Notes: generated by a model from the letters alone, not told the origin. Counted from the stretch's first letter, positions 25,029 through 34,169 are shown. The stretch is DNA of 64,000 nt from Nitrososphaerota archaeon (GCA_027320425.1 DAHVLJ010000010.1:62001-126000), one strand, 5' to 3'. A program made the numbers and translations.

Positions 25029-26027
25029 TTGCCGCCCAAGGTGCTCGTTACGGGGGCAGCGGGGCAGATCGGCTCTGAGCTCGTCGGGGTCCTGAGAGAC
25101 AGGTACGGAGCGGGAAACGTCGTCGCCACTGACAAGGCGGTGACCAGAGCCCAGGTCTCGGCCGGCATCATCGAGCCGCTTGACGTGATGCACCTTTCGT
25201 CAGTGGAAAGGGCGATCAGGTCACATCACGTCGACACCGTCTTCCATCTTGCCGCCATCCTCTCCGCTGCAGGAGAGTCCAACTCAGACCTTGCTTGGGA
25301 CGTCAACATGGACGGTCTGAAGAACGTCCTCGACGCGTCTTCCAGGCTGGGGGTCGACAGGGTCTTCTGGCCCAGCTCCATCGGCGTCTTCGGACCAGAC
25401 GCGCCCAAGGACAGAGCGCCGCAGGGGGCCGCGCTTAACCCGTCGACGATGTACGGGATAACCAAGGTCGCCGGGGAGCTCTTGTGCGCCTACTACTCGC
25501 AAAAGCACCGAGTCGACGTGAGGAGCGTCCGGTTCCCTGGGCTGATAAGCAGCGAGGCCAAGCCTGGAGGGGGGACGACTGACTACGCCGTCGAGATATT
25601 CTATTCGGCCATCCAGAGCGGCGAGTACACCTGCTTCCTTTCAAAAGGCACCACTCTCCCGATGATGTACATGCCTGACGCCTTGAGGGCGGCGACCACG
25701 ATCATGGAAGCAGACCCCGAGAAGATCCGGATCCGGACGAGCTACAACATAGGAGCCATGAGCTTCTCTGCGGGGGAGCTGGAGGCGGAGATCAGTAAGC
25801 ACATGCCCGGCTTCCGTGTGAAGTACATCCCCGATTCCCGACAGGCCATCGCGGACACCTGGCCCAGGTCGATCGACGACGCCCCTGCTAGGAAGGACTG
25901 GGGGTGGAGAGAAAAATATGGGATCGGCGCCATGACCTCAGACATGCTGGATAAACTGGAGACGAAGTTGAAAGCGGGGCAAAAGACGTTTAACACCACC
26001 GGCAGCCCGGCGAGACGGAACGTTTGA
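25029..26027 (+). CDS. L-threonine 3-dehydrogenase, GalE-like SDR type
   Basis: 332 residues. Extended SDR fold: VTGAAGQIGSELV at 7-19 binds NAD, and YGITKVAGE (YxxxK) is the catalytic pair. The stretch RFPGLISSEAKPGGGTTDYAVE is characteristic of the GalE-like threonine dehydrogenases. It oxidises threonine to 2-amino-3-oxobutyrate. The next gene, overlapping by 4 bp, is the CoA ligase that cleaves that product, which strongly supports the assignment. TTG start at 25029, TATA box GTTTTAAC at 24999-25006. Confidence 0.88.
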   Translation: MPPKVLVTGAAGQIGSELVGVLRDRYGAGNVVATDKAVTRAQVSAGIIEPLDVMHLSSVERAIRSHHVDTVFHLAAILSAAGESNSDLAWDVNMDGLKNVLDASSRLGVDRVFWPSSIGVFGPDAPKDRAPQGAALNPSTMYGITKVAGELLCAYYSQKHRVDVRSVRFPGLISSEAKPGGGTTDYAVEIFYSAIQSGEYTCFLSKGTTLPMMYMPDALRAATTIMEADPEKIRIRTSYNIGAMSFSAGELEAEISKHMPGFRVKYIPDSRQAIADTWPRSIDDAPARKDWGWREKYGIGAMTSDMLDKLETKLKAGQKTFNTTGSPARRNV

Positions 26028-27235
26028 GGGACCCCAGCTCCTTCCTGAGGGCCGAATATGACGACCTGGTAAAGCAGGAACTCGACTGGAGGCTCAGGGT
26101 GCTCGGAGGCGCCAGCACCCCCTGGTGCACCGTCGATGGAAGAAGGGTGCTGATGTTCTGCTCGAACAACTACCTCGGACTGAGCAACCATCCGAAGCTG
26201 AAGGAGGCGGCGATTGAAGCGACGAAGACGCACGGGGTCGGCTCGGGCTCGGTCAGGCCCATAGCCGGGAACATGGACCTCCACGTCGAGCTGGAGAGGA
26301 GGCTCGCGCGGTTCAAGCGGGCAGAGGCGTCTCTTGTCTACCAGACCGGGTTCGCCGCGAATGCAGGCCTGATACCTCAGCTCGCCGGAAAGGGGGACCT
26401 GATAGTGAGCGACGAGCTGAACCACGGAAGCATCATCGACGGCGTCCGGCTCTCGCCCGCTGAGAGAAGGGTCTACAGGCACGGAGACGCCGACGACCTG
26501 TCGAGGGTGCTTGACGAGGCGGAGCGGGCGTCCCCTCGGTTCAGGCGAATCCTGGTCATAACCGACGGGGTCTTTTCCATGGACGGCGACGTAGCTCCCC
26601 TCGACAAGGTCGCCGCGCTCGGCGCGGAGCATGGGGCCATGGTCTACGTCGACGACGCGCACGGAGAGGGGGTCCTCGGGGAGGGCGGCAGGGGGATAGT
26701 CTCGCATTACGGACTTTCACGAGAGAAGGTCCAGGTCGAGATGGGGACCTTCTCCAAGGCGTTCGGCGTCGTGGGCGGCCACGTGTCCGGCTCTCAGGAC
26801 CTGGTGAGCTTCGCCTACAACAAGTCTAGGACCTGGCTCCTCAGCGGCTCTCATCCTCCCGCGGTGGTCGCAGCCTGCACGGCAGCTGTGGGCGTCCTTG
26901 AAGACGAGCCAGCGCACGTCCAGAGGCTGTGGGAAAACACCCGCTACTTCAAGAAGGCGATGGCCGACCTCGGCTTCGACATCGGGAAGAGCGAGACTCC
27001 CATCACGCCCGTCATGGTGGGGGAGAGCGGGGCGGCAAAGAGACTGAGCGCCAGGCTCTTTGAAATCGGGGTCTTCGCCCTGCCGATAGTGTACCCGATG
27101 GTGGCCCAGGGGAAGGCGAGGATCAGGACGATAATGAACGCGGCGCTCACCAGGGAGGACCTGGACTTCGCCATCGGCGCCTTCGAGAAGGCCGGGAAAG
27201 AGCTCGGGCTCCTGGCAGCGAAGCGGCCCCACTGA
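26024..27235 (+). CDS. kbl: 2-amino-3-ketobutyrate CoA ligase (glycine C-acetyltransferase)
   Basis: 403 residues, alpha-oxoamine synthase family of PLP enzymes. Visible motifs: FCSNNYLGLSNHP, GSGSVRPIAGN, DDAHGEGVLG and the PLP lysine in GTFSKAFGVVGG (about 243). It splits 2-amino-3-oxobutyrate with CoA to glycine and acetyl-CoA. TTG start overlaps the TDH TGA (TTGA), a coupled pair that degrades threonine. AONS (BioF) is the close paralogue, but the neighbour makes KBL the better call. Confidence 0.9.
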   Translation: MRDPSSFLRAEYDDLVKQELDWRLRVLGGASTPWCTVDGRRVLMFCSNNYLGLSNHPKLKEAAIEATKTHGVGSGSVRPIAGNMDLHVELERRLARFKRAEASLVYQTGFAANAGLIPQLAGKGDLIVSDELNHGSIIDGVRLSPAERRVYRHGDADDLSRVLDEAERASPRFRRILVITDGVFSMDGDVAPLDKVAALGAEHGAMVYVDDAHGEGVLGEGGRGIVSHYGLSREKVQVEMGTFSKAFGVVGGHVSGSQDLVSFAYNKSRTWLLSGSHPPAVVAACTAAVGVLEDEPAHVQRLWENTRYFKKAMADLGFDIGKSETPITPVMVGESGAAKRLSARLFEIGVFALPIVYPMVAQGKARIRTIMNAALTREDLDFAIGAFEKAGKELGLLAAKRPH

Positions 27236-27274
27236 CTCGCATAGGTTAAGAGCCGTCGACCAGAGGATGAAGCC

Positions 27275-27697
27275 ATGACCTTCCGGTACCTCCCCGACGT
27301 CGCGCTCGCCGACATCGCCTTCGAGGCCGAGTCTGACACCATCGGGGGGATGTTCGAGTCGTGCGCCCTGGCCATTACCGACATCATGGTAAACCCGCTG
27401 ACTCTCAGGGCGAGATCGAGCAGAGAGTTCGCCTTCGGCCCGGCTGACCTGGACCGTCTCCTCTACGACTTCCTCACAGAGCTGATCATCGCCAAGGACG
27501 TCGATTCGCTCCTGTTCAAGGAGTTCTCCGTGCAGGTCGACACCAAGGGAGGGACCCTCAAGGCGTCCGCGAAGGGAGAGCCCATCGACCGGGAGCGCCA
27601 CGAGCTGAGGAACGACGTCAAAGCCGTGACCATGCACATGTTCGGGGTGAAGAACGTAGGAGGCAAGTGGAAGGCGACCGTCGTCCTCGACATCTAG
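27275..27697 (+). CDS. Archease
   Basis: 140 residues. FRYLPDVALADIAFEAES, then the acidic helices and EFSVQVDTKGGTLKASAKGEPID, ending in TMHMFGVKN, are the archease signature, including the metal-binding acidic residues. It helps RtcB by promoting guanylate transfer and multiple turnover. RtcB follows 57 bp downstream on the same strand. TATA box GGTTAAGA at 27244-27251, 27 nt before the ATG. Confidence 0.9.
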   Translation: MTFRYLPDVALADIAFEAESDTIGGMFESCALAITDIMVNPLTLRARSSREFAFGPADLDRLLYDFLTELIIAKDVDSLLFKEFSVQVDTKGGTLKASAKGEPIDRERHELRNDVKAVTMHMFGVKNVGGKWKATVVLDI

Positions 27698-27754
27698 CCG
27701 TCGGGCTGCAAACCCTTAAAGGCGCAAAGCCAGGTCAGCCTCAAAGGGGTCCGC

Positions 27755-29212
27755 GTGGCACAGGCGAGCTCGTTCAAGCAGATTTCAGACGTTTCGTGGG
27801 AGATACCGACTTCATACAAGGCCGGCATGAACGTCCCGGCCAAGATCTACGCCACCCGCAAGCTCCTCGAAGGGATGGACTCCGGGGTCATCGAGCAGGT
27901 CACCAACGTCGCGTGCCTCCCGGGGATAGTAAGGCAGGCCTACGCCATGGCTGACGCCCACTGGGGGTACGGATTTCCCATCGGTGGGGTCGCCGCGTTC
28001 GACCTTGAGAAGGGGGTAATCTCTCCCGGCGGGATAGGCTTCGACATCAACTGCGGGATGAGGCTCATCAGGACGAATCTCCGCTACCCCGAGGTCAAGC
28101 CAAAAATCAAGGAGCTGGTGGATCTGATCTTCAGGCTGGTCCCTGCCGGGGTGGGGGTCAAGGGGTTCCTGAAGGTGAGCGAGCCTCAGTTCGACGAGAT
28201 AATGAAGTACGGGGTGAAGTGGTGCGCGGAGAACGGCCAGGCCTGGGAGGACGACCCGTCGCACGTCGAGGAGGGGGGATACATCAAGGGGGCAGACCCC
28301 ACAAAGGTCAGCCGCCAGGCCCGGAGCAGGGGCATCGACCAGCTCGGGACGCTGGGCTCGGGGAACCACTATCTCGAGATACAGGTCGTGGACCCCTCGA
28401 GACACTTCGACTCCAGCCTCGCGAAGCATTTCGGGATAGTTGACGAGGACCAGGTCACGGTGATGGTGCACTGCGGGAGCAGGGGGTTCGGCCACCAGAT
28501 AGGGAGCGACTACCTGAGGGTCTTCGACGGCGCGATGAAGAAGTACGGCCTTGAGGTCAGAGACAGGGAACTGGCATGCGCCCCGTTCTCGTCCAAGGAG
28601 GGGAAGGACTACTACGGCGCCATGGTCTGCGCGGCTAACATGGCATTCACCAACAGACAGATCATCGTTCAGCGGGTGAGGGAGGCCTTCTCCAAGGTGT
28701 TCCACAAGGACGCCGAGTCGCTCGACATGCACCTGATCTACGACGTGTGCCACAACGTCGCCAAGGTAGAGAACCATTCCTACGGAGGAGCCAGGTCGGA
28801 CGTGCTGGTCCACCGCAAGGGGGCCACCAGGAGCTTCGGGCCGGGGCACGCAGACATCCCCGCACCATACAGGGCGGTAGGCCAGCCGGTCATCATCGGA
28901 GGTTCGATGGAGACGGGGTCCTACCTCCTCGTCGGGACCTCAAAGGCCATGGAGGAGACGTTCGGGTCCACCGCCCACGGCTCGGGACGGACCATGTCCA
29001 GGACCGCGGCCAAGAGGGAGGTGCGGGGTGCGGAACTCCAGAAGAAGATGCTTGACCGAGGGATCTATGTGAAAGCCGCGACGATGGACGGGCTCGCCGA
29101 GGAAGCCGGGATGGCGTACAAGGACATATCCGAGGTGGTGGAGACCATGGACAGAGCGGGCATATCGAAGAAGGTCGTGGCGCTGAGGCCGGTCGGGAAC
29201 ATCAAAGGGTGA
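27755..29212 (+). CDS. rtcB: RtcB RNA ligase
   Basis: 485 residues, normal for RtcB. Conserved metal and GMP-binding motifs: GGIGFDINCGMRL (Cys and Asp ligands), HCGSRGFGHQ (His), YDVCHNVAKVE (His), the region GSMETGSYLLVGT and HGSGRTMSR with the guanylated His region. It joins tRNA exon halves with 2',3'-cyclic phosphate ends after EndA cleavage. GTG start at 27755. There is no intein. Works with archease just upstream and EndA at 5 kb. Confidence 0.95.
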   Translation: MAQASSFKQISDVSWEIPTSYKAGMNVPAKIYATRKLLEGMDSGVIEQVTNVACLPGIVRQAYAMADAHWGYGFPIGGVAAFDLEKGVISPGGIGFDINCGMRLIRTNLRYPEVKPKIKELVDLIFRLVPAGVGVKGFLKVSEPQFDEIMKYGVKWCAENGQAWEDDPSHVEEGGYIKGADPTKVSRQARSRGIDQLGTLGSGNHYLEIQVVDPSRHFDSSLAKHFGIVDEDQVTVMVHCGSRGFGHQIGSDYLRVFDGAMKKYGLEVRDRELACAPFSSKEGKDYYGAMVCAANMAFTNRQIIVQRVREAFSKVFHKDAESLDMHLIYDVCHNVAKVENHSYGGARSDVLVHRKGATRSFGPGHADIPAPYRAVGQPVIIGGSMETGSYLLVGTSKAMEETFGSTAHGSGRTMSRTAAKREVRGAELQKKMLDRGIYVKAATMDGLAEEAGMAYKDISEVVETMDRAGISKKVVALRPVGNIKG

Positions 29213-29249
29213 GCCGCGTACGCCGGCACTAAGTTTCCCCACAGACCCG

Positions 29250-29633
29250 ATGGGGGTCCTGGTCTACATCCTAGGGCTCGTGGTCCTCTGGATGGTCGTG
29301 TCCATACCGGTGTACTTCGCCGGCAAGCTGGTCAAGAAAGGGAACGCGACGTTCGGAGAGGCCATGGGCGCGACCCTCGGCGGGGTGGTCGTCTATTACG
29401 TGGTCTTCTTCGTCGCTTCGTTCGCCCTCGCGGCGGTCAACCTCCCGTCCGCGGAGGTCCTCGCTCTCTTGCTCGGTTTCCTGGCCTGGCTAGCGGTCTT
29501 CCGGGGCTCGTTTCACACGTCGTGGCTCGGAGCCGTGGGGATCGTCGTCCTGGCGTGGCTGATACTGATGGCCATCGACTTCGTCCTCGTAGCCGCGTTC
29601 GGGGTCAGGTTCCCCGACTTCTTCCCGTTCTGA
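29250..29633 (+). CDS. Small four-helix membrane protein, function unknown
   Basis: 127 residues with four hydrophobic segments (about 3-22, 38-62, 67-85, 92-116) and a short basic loop KLVKKGN after the first. No family recognised and no catalytic motifs. It follows RtcB after 37 bp on the same strand and ends one base before the convergent PAC2 gene stop, so it may ride on the RtcB transcript. Codon use is core-like. Confidence 0.7.
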   Translation: MGVLVYILGLVVLWMVVSIPVYFAGKLVKKGNATFGEAMGATLGGVVVYYVVFFVASFALAAVNLPSAEVLALLLGFLAWLAVFRGSFHTSWLGAVGIVVLAWLILMAIDFVLVAAFGVRFPDFFPF

Positions 29634-29634
29634 T

Positions 29635-30414
29635 TCAGCCGAAGTAGGCGGGCCTCTGCTCCCGCTCCGACTGGGGCGCAGCCTCCCTTGACTGGTCGGC
29701 CATCGCCTGGAGCTGGCTGATCACCTTCTGGGTCTCCGCCGCCTTCTCTTCCAGCTTGGACGTGTCCAGCCGCAACCCTATCACCTTCGAGAGCGTCTCG
29801 AGCACCGCCTTAGAGGCCCCTGCGTCTACAACATACCCTGACGTTTCACCAAGGAGGCAGGCCCCTTCGAGCCCCCTCAGCGCCGCCACTCCGATCAGCA
29901 GCCCGTTCATCCCGCTGATCCCTCCGTCCTTCATCAGCGTGACCCCTTCTTCTGAGAGCGACTCGACCATCCTCTTCGATGTCCCGGACCCGAAGACCTT
30001 CGGAGACTTCGAGAAAGACCCGGTGATATACGCAGCCAGGGTGTAGACCTTCGTGACGCCGCATTTCTTGGCGAACCTCACTACCGCGTCCGAAAGCTCG
30101 TATTCCCCCTCGGATGAAGTCGGCTGGGCGTCGGCGGTGAAGACGAAGACTCCCCTGCCTTCCTTCGCCTGGGCGAAGTACAGCTCCCCCCTCGGCGGGT
30201 CCACCGTCCCGTCCTCTTTGACGCTCACTTGGGGTGGGAAGGTCGAGCTCGAGTATTCCGCGACCTTCTTCAGGTCCAAGGAGCTGACGAGGTGGTCAGC
30301 CGCGAGCTTCCCTACATAGCCGCTCCCGGGAAGGCCGCATATCAGGACCGGGTCGTGCGCATCGGGGACCTCGATGACGTTCTCAGTGACAAGAGCCGCC
30401 TTGGGCTTGCTCAA
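29635..30414 (-). CDS. PAC2-family proteasome-assembly chaperone homologue
   Basis: 259 residues. The opening PVLICGLPGSGYVGKLAADHL and later GISGMNGLLIGVAALRGLEGACLLGETSGYVVD are the PAC2/COG2047 signature (a purine nucleoside phosphorylase-like fold). Eukaryotic PAC2 helps build the proteasome alpha ring; archaeal members have an assumed but less certain role. A C-terminal helix of about 45 residues with QSREAAPQSEREQ follows. The TTG start overlaps the PDCD5 TGA by 4 bp (TTGA). Confidence 0.83.
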   Translation of the reverse strand: MSKPKAALVTENVIEVPDAHDPVLICGLPGSGYVGKLAADHLVSSLDLKKVAEYSSSTFPPQVSVKEDGTVDPPRGELYFAQAKEGRGVFVFTADAQPTSSEGEYELSDAVVRFAKKCGVTKVYTLAAYITGSFSKSPKVFGSGTSKRMVESLSEEGVTLMKDGGISGMNGLLIGVAALRGLEGACLLGETSGYVVDAGASKAVLETLSKVIGLRLDTSKLEEKAAETQKVISQLQAMADQSREAAPQSEREQRPAYFG

Positions 30415-30788
30415 CTTTCCTCCTTCCTCCTGAACCTCTCGCTCAGGTCCACCAGCTTCCCCTGGTCCATGACCTTTATCGACGTCTTTAGCCGGAACCT
30501 CAACCCAAGCTGGCGGAAGATAGAAAGGAGCTCTCCCCCGGCGATCTTCTCGGCAAGCCTCCCGTCCCTTATCATCCCTGCCAGCTCCTTCACCAGCCTC
30601 TCGGTCTCGTTAGGATAGAAAGAGTATGCTGCATCGAGCACTTCGTCCCCCCTGTCGTATAGCGCGCCTTCGACCACCTGCCTGTCCGTCTTCTCGGCCT
30701 GAGGGGGTTGGGCCGAAGCCTTCAGCTTCCGCCTGAGCGCCTCCATCTTCCTCTGCTCGAGGAGCTTAAGGTCCACGTCCTCTTCCAT
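30411..30788 (-). CDS. PDCD5/TFAR19-family DNA-binding protein
   Basis: 125 residues from the ATG at 30786-30788; the frame is open further upstream to 31115 but the TATA box (TTTTATGC, 30813-30820) and the protein style set this start. The pattern of a charged N-terminal helix (EQRKMEALRRKLKAS), an extended linker and a C-terminal three-helix bundle (AGMIRDGRLAEKI to FRRKEES) matches archaeal PDCD5 homologues. These bind DNA non-specifically; the cellular role is unclear. Forms an operon with PAC2. Confidence 0.85.
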   Translation of the reverse strand: MEEDVDLKLLEQRKMEALRRKLKASAQPPQAEKTDRQVVEGALYDRGDEVLDAAYSFYPNETERLVKELAGMIRDGRLAEKIAGGELLSIFRQLGLRFRLKTSIKVMDQGKLVDLSERFRRKEES

Positions 30789-30930
30789 TCTTTCCCGCAC
30801 CGATTCCGGTCTGCATAAAACGCTTGCTGACGATGTTCGGGCCCCGTCCGTTCGATGGTACTTGCGTGTAGGGTGATGGGATGTCCGAGTCCCAGCACGC
30901 GTATCTTCCCTGCGGGGGTAGAACGAGGGG

Positions 30931-32037
30931 TTGCCCGACCGTGAGCCGTCCCTCGACGCTGCCCAGCGAAACCTGCTCGACCTGCTGAGGACGAAGGGGC
31001 TCAGCATAAGGAACCTCGACGAAGGGAAGAGGGAGGAGATCCGCGAGCTGATGGACCTCCTGCACAACCGTGAGGGGCTTTCACTCAACGACGTCGCGAA
31101 GCTCCTTGGGAACAAGACGAGCGGCTACACCTCCTGGCTGTGCAGGCAGCTTGGGGTGAAGCGGAGGCCTTTCGAGGAGGCGAGGCTCAAGGGGATCAGG
31201 GAGAAGCGGAGGAAGTACGAGAGGAGGCCGTTCGACGGGACAGACGAGGACAAGGCGTACATCCTGGGACTGAGGCACGGCGACCTCTCCGCGTACAGAC
31301 CATTCGGGGGTGCGGTGAGGGTCTCGACGAGCACAACACATCCCGCGATGGCCCTTCTCTTCCACTCCCTGTTTGATGCCTATGGCCATGTTTACCAAAG
31401 CTCCCGGTACAAGAAAGACACCGGGACATACGAGTGGAATCTCTGTACTATCCTCGATACCAGTTTCGATTTCTTGCTTGAGTCGTTCCCGGCGAAGTCT
31501 GACTGGATTCTGTCGAGTCCATCAATTACGCTGGCCTATCTGGCAGGGCTCTTCGATGCCGAGGGAAGCCTCGGGATCTACCCAGCAAAGCTGGCCACAT
31601 CACTCAACGTGATCTACTATAACACCAACTTGGAACTAATGTGGTTTGTTTGCGCCGCTATCAGGAGATTGGGGTTCCGACCGCTTGAACCTTACCTCGA
31701 CAAAAAGAAGGGGTTCCGCTCGCCCGGATATCACATCGAAATGAAAAAGGACTATTGGCGTGTCCTGCTCGCCCGATTCCAGGAGTGCCAGGCGTTTCTG
31801 AGCGAACTCCCTCTGCGTCACTCTGAGAAGGTCGACAAGAAGGCCCTGGCCCTCAGCCTGGAGCTGGGAGGACTTTGGGCCGACGCTGGTCCAAGGGTCG
31901 CATCAATCAGATTAAGCATCAAAGTTGCGCGTGATGCGTTCGTCAATGAAGCAGAACGGAATTTCCTAGAAAAACGGAAGTTCAGAGGTAAGGCCGAGTT
32001 GCACAGTGCACAGACCTCCGGAACTATGGCTGTGTGA
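30931..32037 (+). CDS. Free-standing LAGLIDADG homing endonuclease with N-terminal HTH
   Basis: 368 residues. The N-terminal 75 residues hold a helix-turn-helix (EGLSLNDVAKLLGNKTSGYTSWLCRQLG). Two endonuclease helices follow: AYILGLRHGDLS at about 108-119 and AYLAGLFDAEGSLGI at about 202-216, the second with the classical acidic residue. It would cut a long site in double-stranded DNA. It is not inside an intron or intein that I can see, so it is a free-standing mobile gene, wedged between PDCD5 and ferredoxin. Its stop overlaps the convergent ferredoxin gene by 14 bp. Confidence 0.83.
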   Translation: MPDREPSLDAAQRNLLDLLRTKGLSIRNLDEGKREEIRELMDLLHNREGLSLNDVAKLLGNKTSGYTSWLCRQLGVKRRPFEEARLKGIREKRRKYERRPFDGTDEDKAYILGLRHGDLSAYRPFGGAVRVSTSTTHPAMALLFHSLFDAYGHVYQSSRYKKDTGTYEWNLCTILDTSFDFLLESFPAKSDWILSSPSITLAYLAGLFDAEGSLGIYPAKLATSLNVIYYNTNLELMWFVCAAIRRLGFRPLEPYLDKKKGFRSPGYHIEMKKDYWRVLLARFQECQAFLSELPLRHSEKVDKKALALSLELGGLWADAGPRVASIRLSIKVARDAFVNEAERNFLEKRKFRGKAELHSAQTSGTMAV

Positions 32038-32452
32038 TCTTAATGCTTTGGGTCGGGCAGCTAGTCTCACATGCCATACAGAAGATGCAGTCCATCTCCC
32101 TTATCGGCTCTGACTTGTCGCTCCTGAACGCGTTAAACTCTTCGCTCCCCGCCTCTAGGACCTTGTCCTTGCCCGTCCCTGCTTGGCCGGAGTTCAGCGC
32201 CCACTCGAAGACGAAGACCGGGCAGACATCCATGCAGACCCCGTCAGCTACGCACGACTCCCAATCTACCGCCACCTGGCTCCCGTGTATGCCATTCGCG
32301 GTCGGGTATGGTTTCCCTTCGGCATCCATCCTGCTGACGCCGGCCGCCCTGACCTTGTGCCCGTTGTGCTCGCCAGTGACAGGAAACTGGTCGGGCTTCG
32401 ACAGGAAGTTCGGGTCGATCGGTGCTGATTTGTAGCCTACTTCACGAGTCAT
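32024..32452 (-). CDS. Zinc-containing ferredoxin
   Basis: 142 residues. N-terminal extension with GEHNGHKV and GIHGSQVAVD, the histidines and aspartate that bind zinc in Sulfolobus-type ferredoxins; then CVADGVCMDVCPVFVFEW, in which Asp replaces one cysteine as in a 3Fe-4S or labile cluster, and CIFCMACETSCPTQSIKI, a full 4Fe-4S motif. It is the probable electron acceptor of 2-oxoacid oxidoreductases. A TATA box (CCTTATAACC, 32481-32490, minus) lies about 33 nt before the ATG start. Confidence 0.93.
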   Translation of the reverse strand: MTREVGYKSAPIDPNFLSKPDQFPVTGEHNGHKVRAAGVSRMDAEGKPYPTANGIHGSQVAVDWESCVADGVCMDVCPVFVFEWALNSGQAGTGKDKVLEAGSEEFNAFRSDKSEPIREMDCIFCMACETSCPTQSIKITQP

Positions 32453-32490
32453 GTCTGTCGAAAGGTCGTCCCGTTGAGGTGGTTATAAGG

Positions 32491-33183
32491 TTAGTCGTGA
32501 CTTTTCAGGGCTTCAAAGTTTCCATCTGTTCCGAGCCTGTAGACCGTCACCGGTTTGAAAGTGAAGATCCCTACTTCTGCGACCCCCGGCGTCGCTTTCA
32601 CCTTCTCCTCCATCGACCGCGGGTCGCTGACGGGCTCGAACAGGGTGTCGAGTATGATGTTGCCGTTCTCTGTGTAGTATGGGTATCCTTTCGGGAGGAG
32701 CCTCTCCTCCGGGACCCCTCCCAGCAGTGAGAGTTTCATCTTGGCGCTCTCCCTCGCGATCGGGAAGACCTCGACGGGGACCCTCGCTCCGTTGTCGCAG
32801 AGCCTGCGGACGAACTTGCTCTCAGCAGCGACTATCGCAGTGCGCTTGGCGCTCCCCATGACCACCTTCTCCTTCAGCAGTGCCCCCCCTCCTCCTTTGA
32901 CCAGGTTCAGGTTCGCGTCCACCTGGTCCGCCCCGTCGATGACCAGGTCCACGCTTCCCCTGAATGGGACCAGCTCTATTCCGCACCTCGAGGCCACGAG
33001 CTCGATCTGAGTGGACGTCGGGACCCCTCTGAGGGACTTCGCCTTCGCCAGTACGAGAGGGGAAAGTTCCTCAAGCAGAGCCGCAACGGTGGACCCGCTC
33101 CCCAGCCCGAGCGTGGTCCCAGGGGATATCGACTTCGCGAGCTCCTTGGCCACCCCTTTCAGAGCGTCCCTGAGCTTGTCCAT
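32491..33183 (-). CDS. rpiA: Ribose-5-phosphate isomerase A
   Basis: 230 residues, normal length. LGLGSGSTVAALLEEL at 25-40, DLVIDGADQVD with the catalytic acid pair, VKGGGGALLKEKVV with the lysine, and the C-terminal IFTFKPVTVYRLG are RpiA hallmarks. It interconverts ribose-5- and ribulose-5-phosphate to supply pentoses for nucleotides. The ATG directly follows the TGA of the preceding coiled-coil gene with no spacing, so they are coupled. Confidence 0.95.
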   Translation of the reverse strand: MDKLRDALKGVAKELAKSISPGTTLGLGSGSTVAALLEELSPLVLAKAKSLRGVPTSTQIELVASRCGIELVPFRGSVDLVIDGADQVDANLNLVKGGGGALLKEKVVMGSAKRTAIVAAESKFVRRLCDNGARVPVEVFPIARESAKMKLSLLGGVPEERLLPKGYPYYTENGNIILDTLFEPVSDPRSMEEKVKATPGVAEVGIFTFKPVTVYRLGTDGNFEALKSHD

Positions 33184-33849
33184 TCAGCTTTCCTGCTGCT
33201 TCTTTTCTATGTCTATCTGTTCTAGCCGTGTCAGCGCGTCCATGACTTCGTCCCTTATCTCCTTCACCCTCTTCTCGGACTCGCTCATCTCCGCCTTCGC
33301 CTTGCGCTCTACCACGCGTTCGAGATCGGTAGCCCTCTCTACCTTGGGGGCAGCCGCCTCTTTCTTGACGGGCTGGGGCGCTGCAGGGCCGAGCCTCTGT
33401 TTCGCCACGTCAAGTCGGGTCTCTATGTTCTGAATCTTGCTTTCGAACAGCGTCATCAGTTCGCTCCTCAGCCCCTCGAGCTCGCCCACTTCCACTATCA
33501 GTTCGACGTCCTTTAGTTTGGCCTGGAGGTCCTTGATCTGGTCGCTGTATCTCTTGGAGATCATCTCCCTCTCTTCGCGGGTGATCCTCCCTTCGTTCTC
33601 CGCTTCGTAGAGCTTCATCATAGCCGATGACAGCAGGTCTCTTTCCACCATGACGGTCCTCATCTCCCTCTTCGACTTCTCGAGGTCCGCCGTAGTGACG
33701 GTCATCTCCTTGGAGACTGACCCCGGTTCCGCCCGGGCCACCACGACTCTTTCCGTCTTGGGCCGAGTGTAGAAGACGGCATAGGCGGCCGCCCCACCAA
33801 GGCCTAGACCAACGATCCCTGCGAGAGCAATGGTCAGGATGTCGACCAA
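33184..33849 (-). CDS. Membrane-anchored coiled-coil protein, function unknown
   Basis: 221 residues. One N-terminal membrane helix (about 5-27, glycine and alanine rich, followed by TRPKTERV) and then a long charged region with heptad-like pattern from about 50 to 210, with an Ala/Pro-rich linker at 150-170. The topology suggests the coil is in the cytosol. No family recognised; proteins of this plan are used in envelope or division scaffolds. TTG start at 33847-33849; a TATA box (TTTTATAC, about 33883-33890) is upstream. Operon with RpiA. Confidence 0.7.
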   Translation of the reverse strand: MVDILTIALAGIVGLGLGGAAAYAVFYTRPKTERVVVARAEPGSVSKEMTVTTADLEKSKREMRTVMVERDLLSSAMMKLYEAENEGRITREEREMISKRYSDQIKDLQAKLKDVELIVEVGELEGLRSELMTLFESKIQNIETRLDVAKQRLGPAAPQPVKKEAAAPKVERATDLERVVERKAKAEMSESEKRVKEIRDEVMDALTRLEQIDIEKKQQES

Positions 33850-33938
33850 GTGGTTTTTCCTTGCATGTGCTCTTGCTTCTTCAGTATAAAAGTAGATTCA
33901 GCGGTTGGCAATCGGCGTCCGGCCGGCGAACCTTCCGC

Positions 33939-34169
33939 CTATGAAGGCGGCGGAGAGATCATGATTATGTTGTCTCCCCTTACTATGAGCGTCCCTAGCG
34001 AGTTCGACTTTCCGTCCTCTGCCACCTCTTCAGCCTTTTCCAGTGCGAGGTTCATGTGCTGGTCGAAGCCCTGCAGGTTCCCTCGGATCACTTTACCTCC
34101 CTTCAGTTTGATGAGGACGACCTTTCCCATGCTCGTCTCGAGCTCCTTTACTGCCATGTCGACTGACAA
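33939..34169 (-). CDS. Sm-like archaeal protein (SmAP/LSm)
   Basis: 76 residues. Sm1 motif (KVVLIKLKGGKVIRGNLQGFDQHMNLAL, with the conserved Asp and Asn of the RNA-binding site) and Sm2 (GTLIVRGDNIIMI) are complete. It forms heptameric rings that bind U-rich RNA. Start is a TTG at 34167-34169 or the ATG four codons later. It shares a short bidirectional promoter region with the PUA gene. Confidence 0.93.
   Translation of the reverse strand: MSVDMAVKELETSMGKVVLIKLKGGKVIRGNLQGFDQHMNLALEKAEEVAEDGKSNSLGTLIVRGDNIIMISPPPS

Noticed and set aside
25742-26707. Minus-strand 321-residue frame over TDH and KBL
   Set aside because: Antisense of two confident enzymes; no start signal or family.
27812-28849. 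345-residue minus-strand frame across rtcB
   Set aside because: Antisense shadow in GC-rich sequence; repetitive Arg/Pro/Val composition, RtcB on plus is full length.
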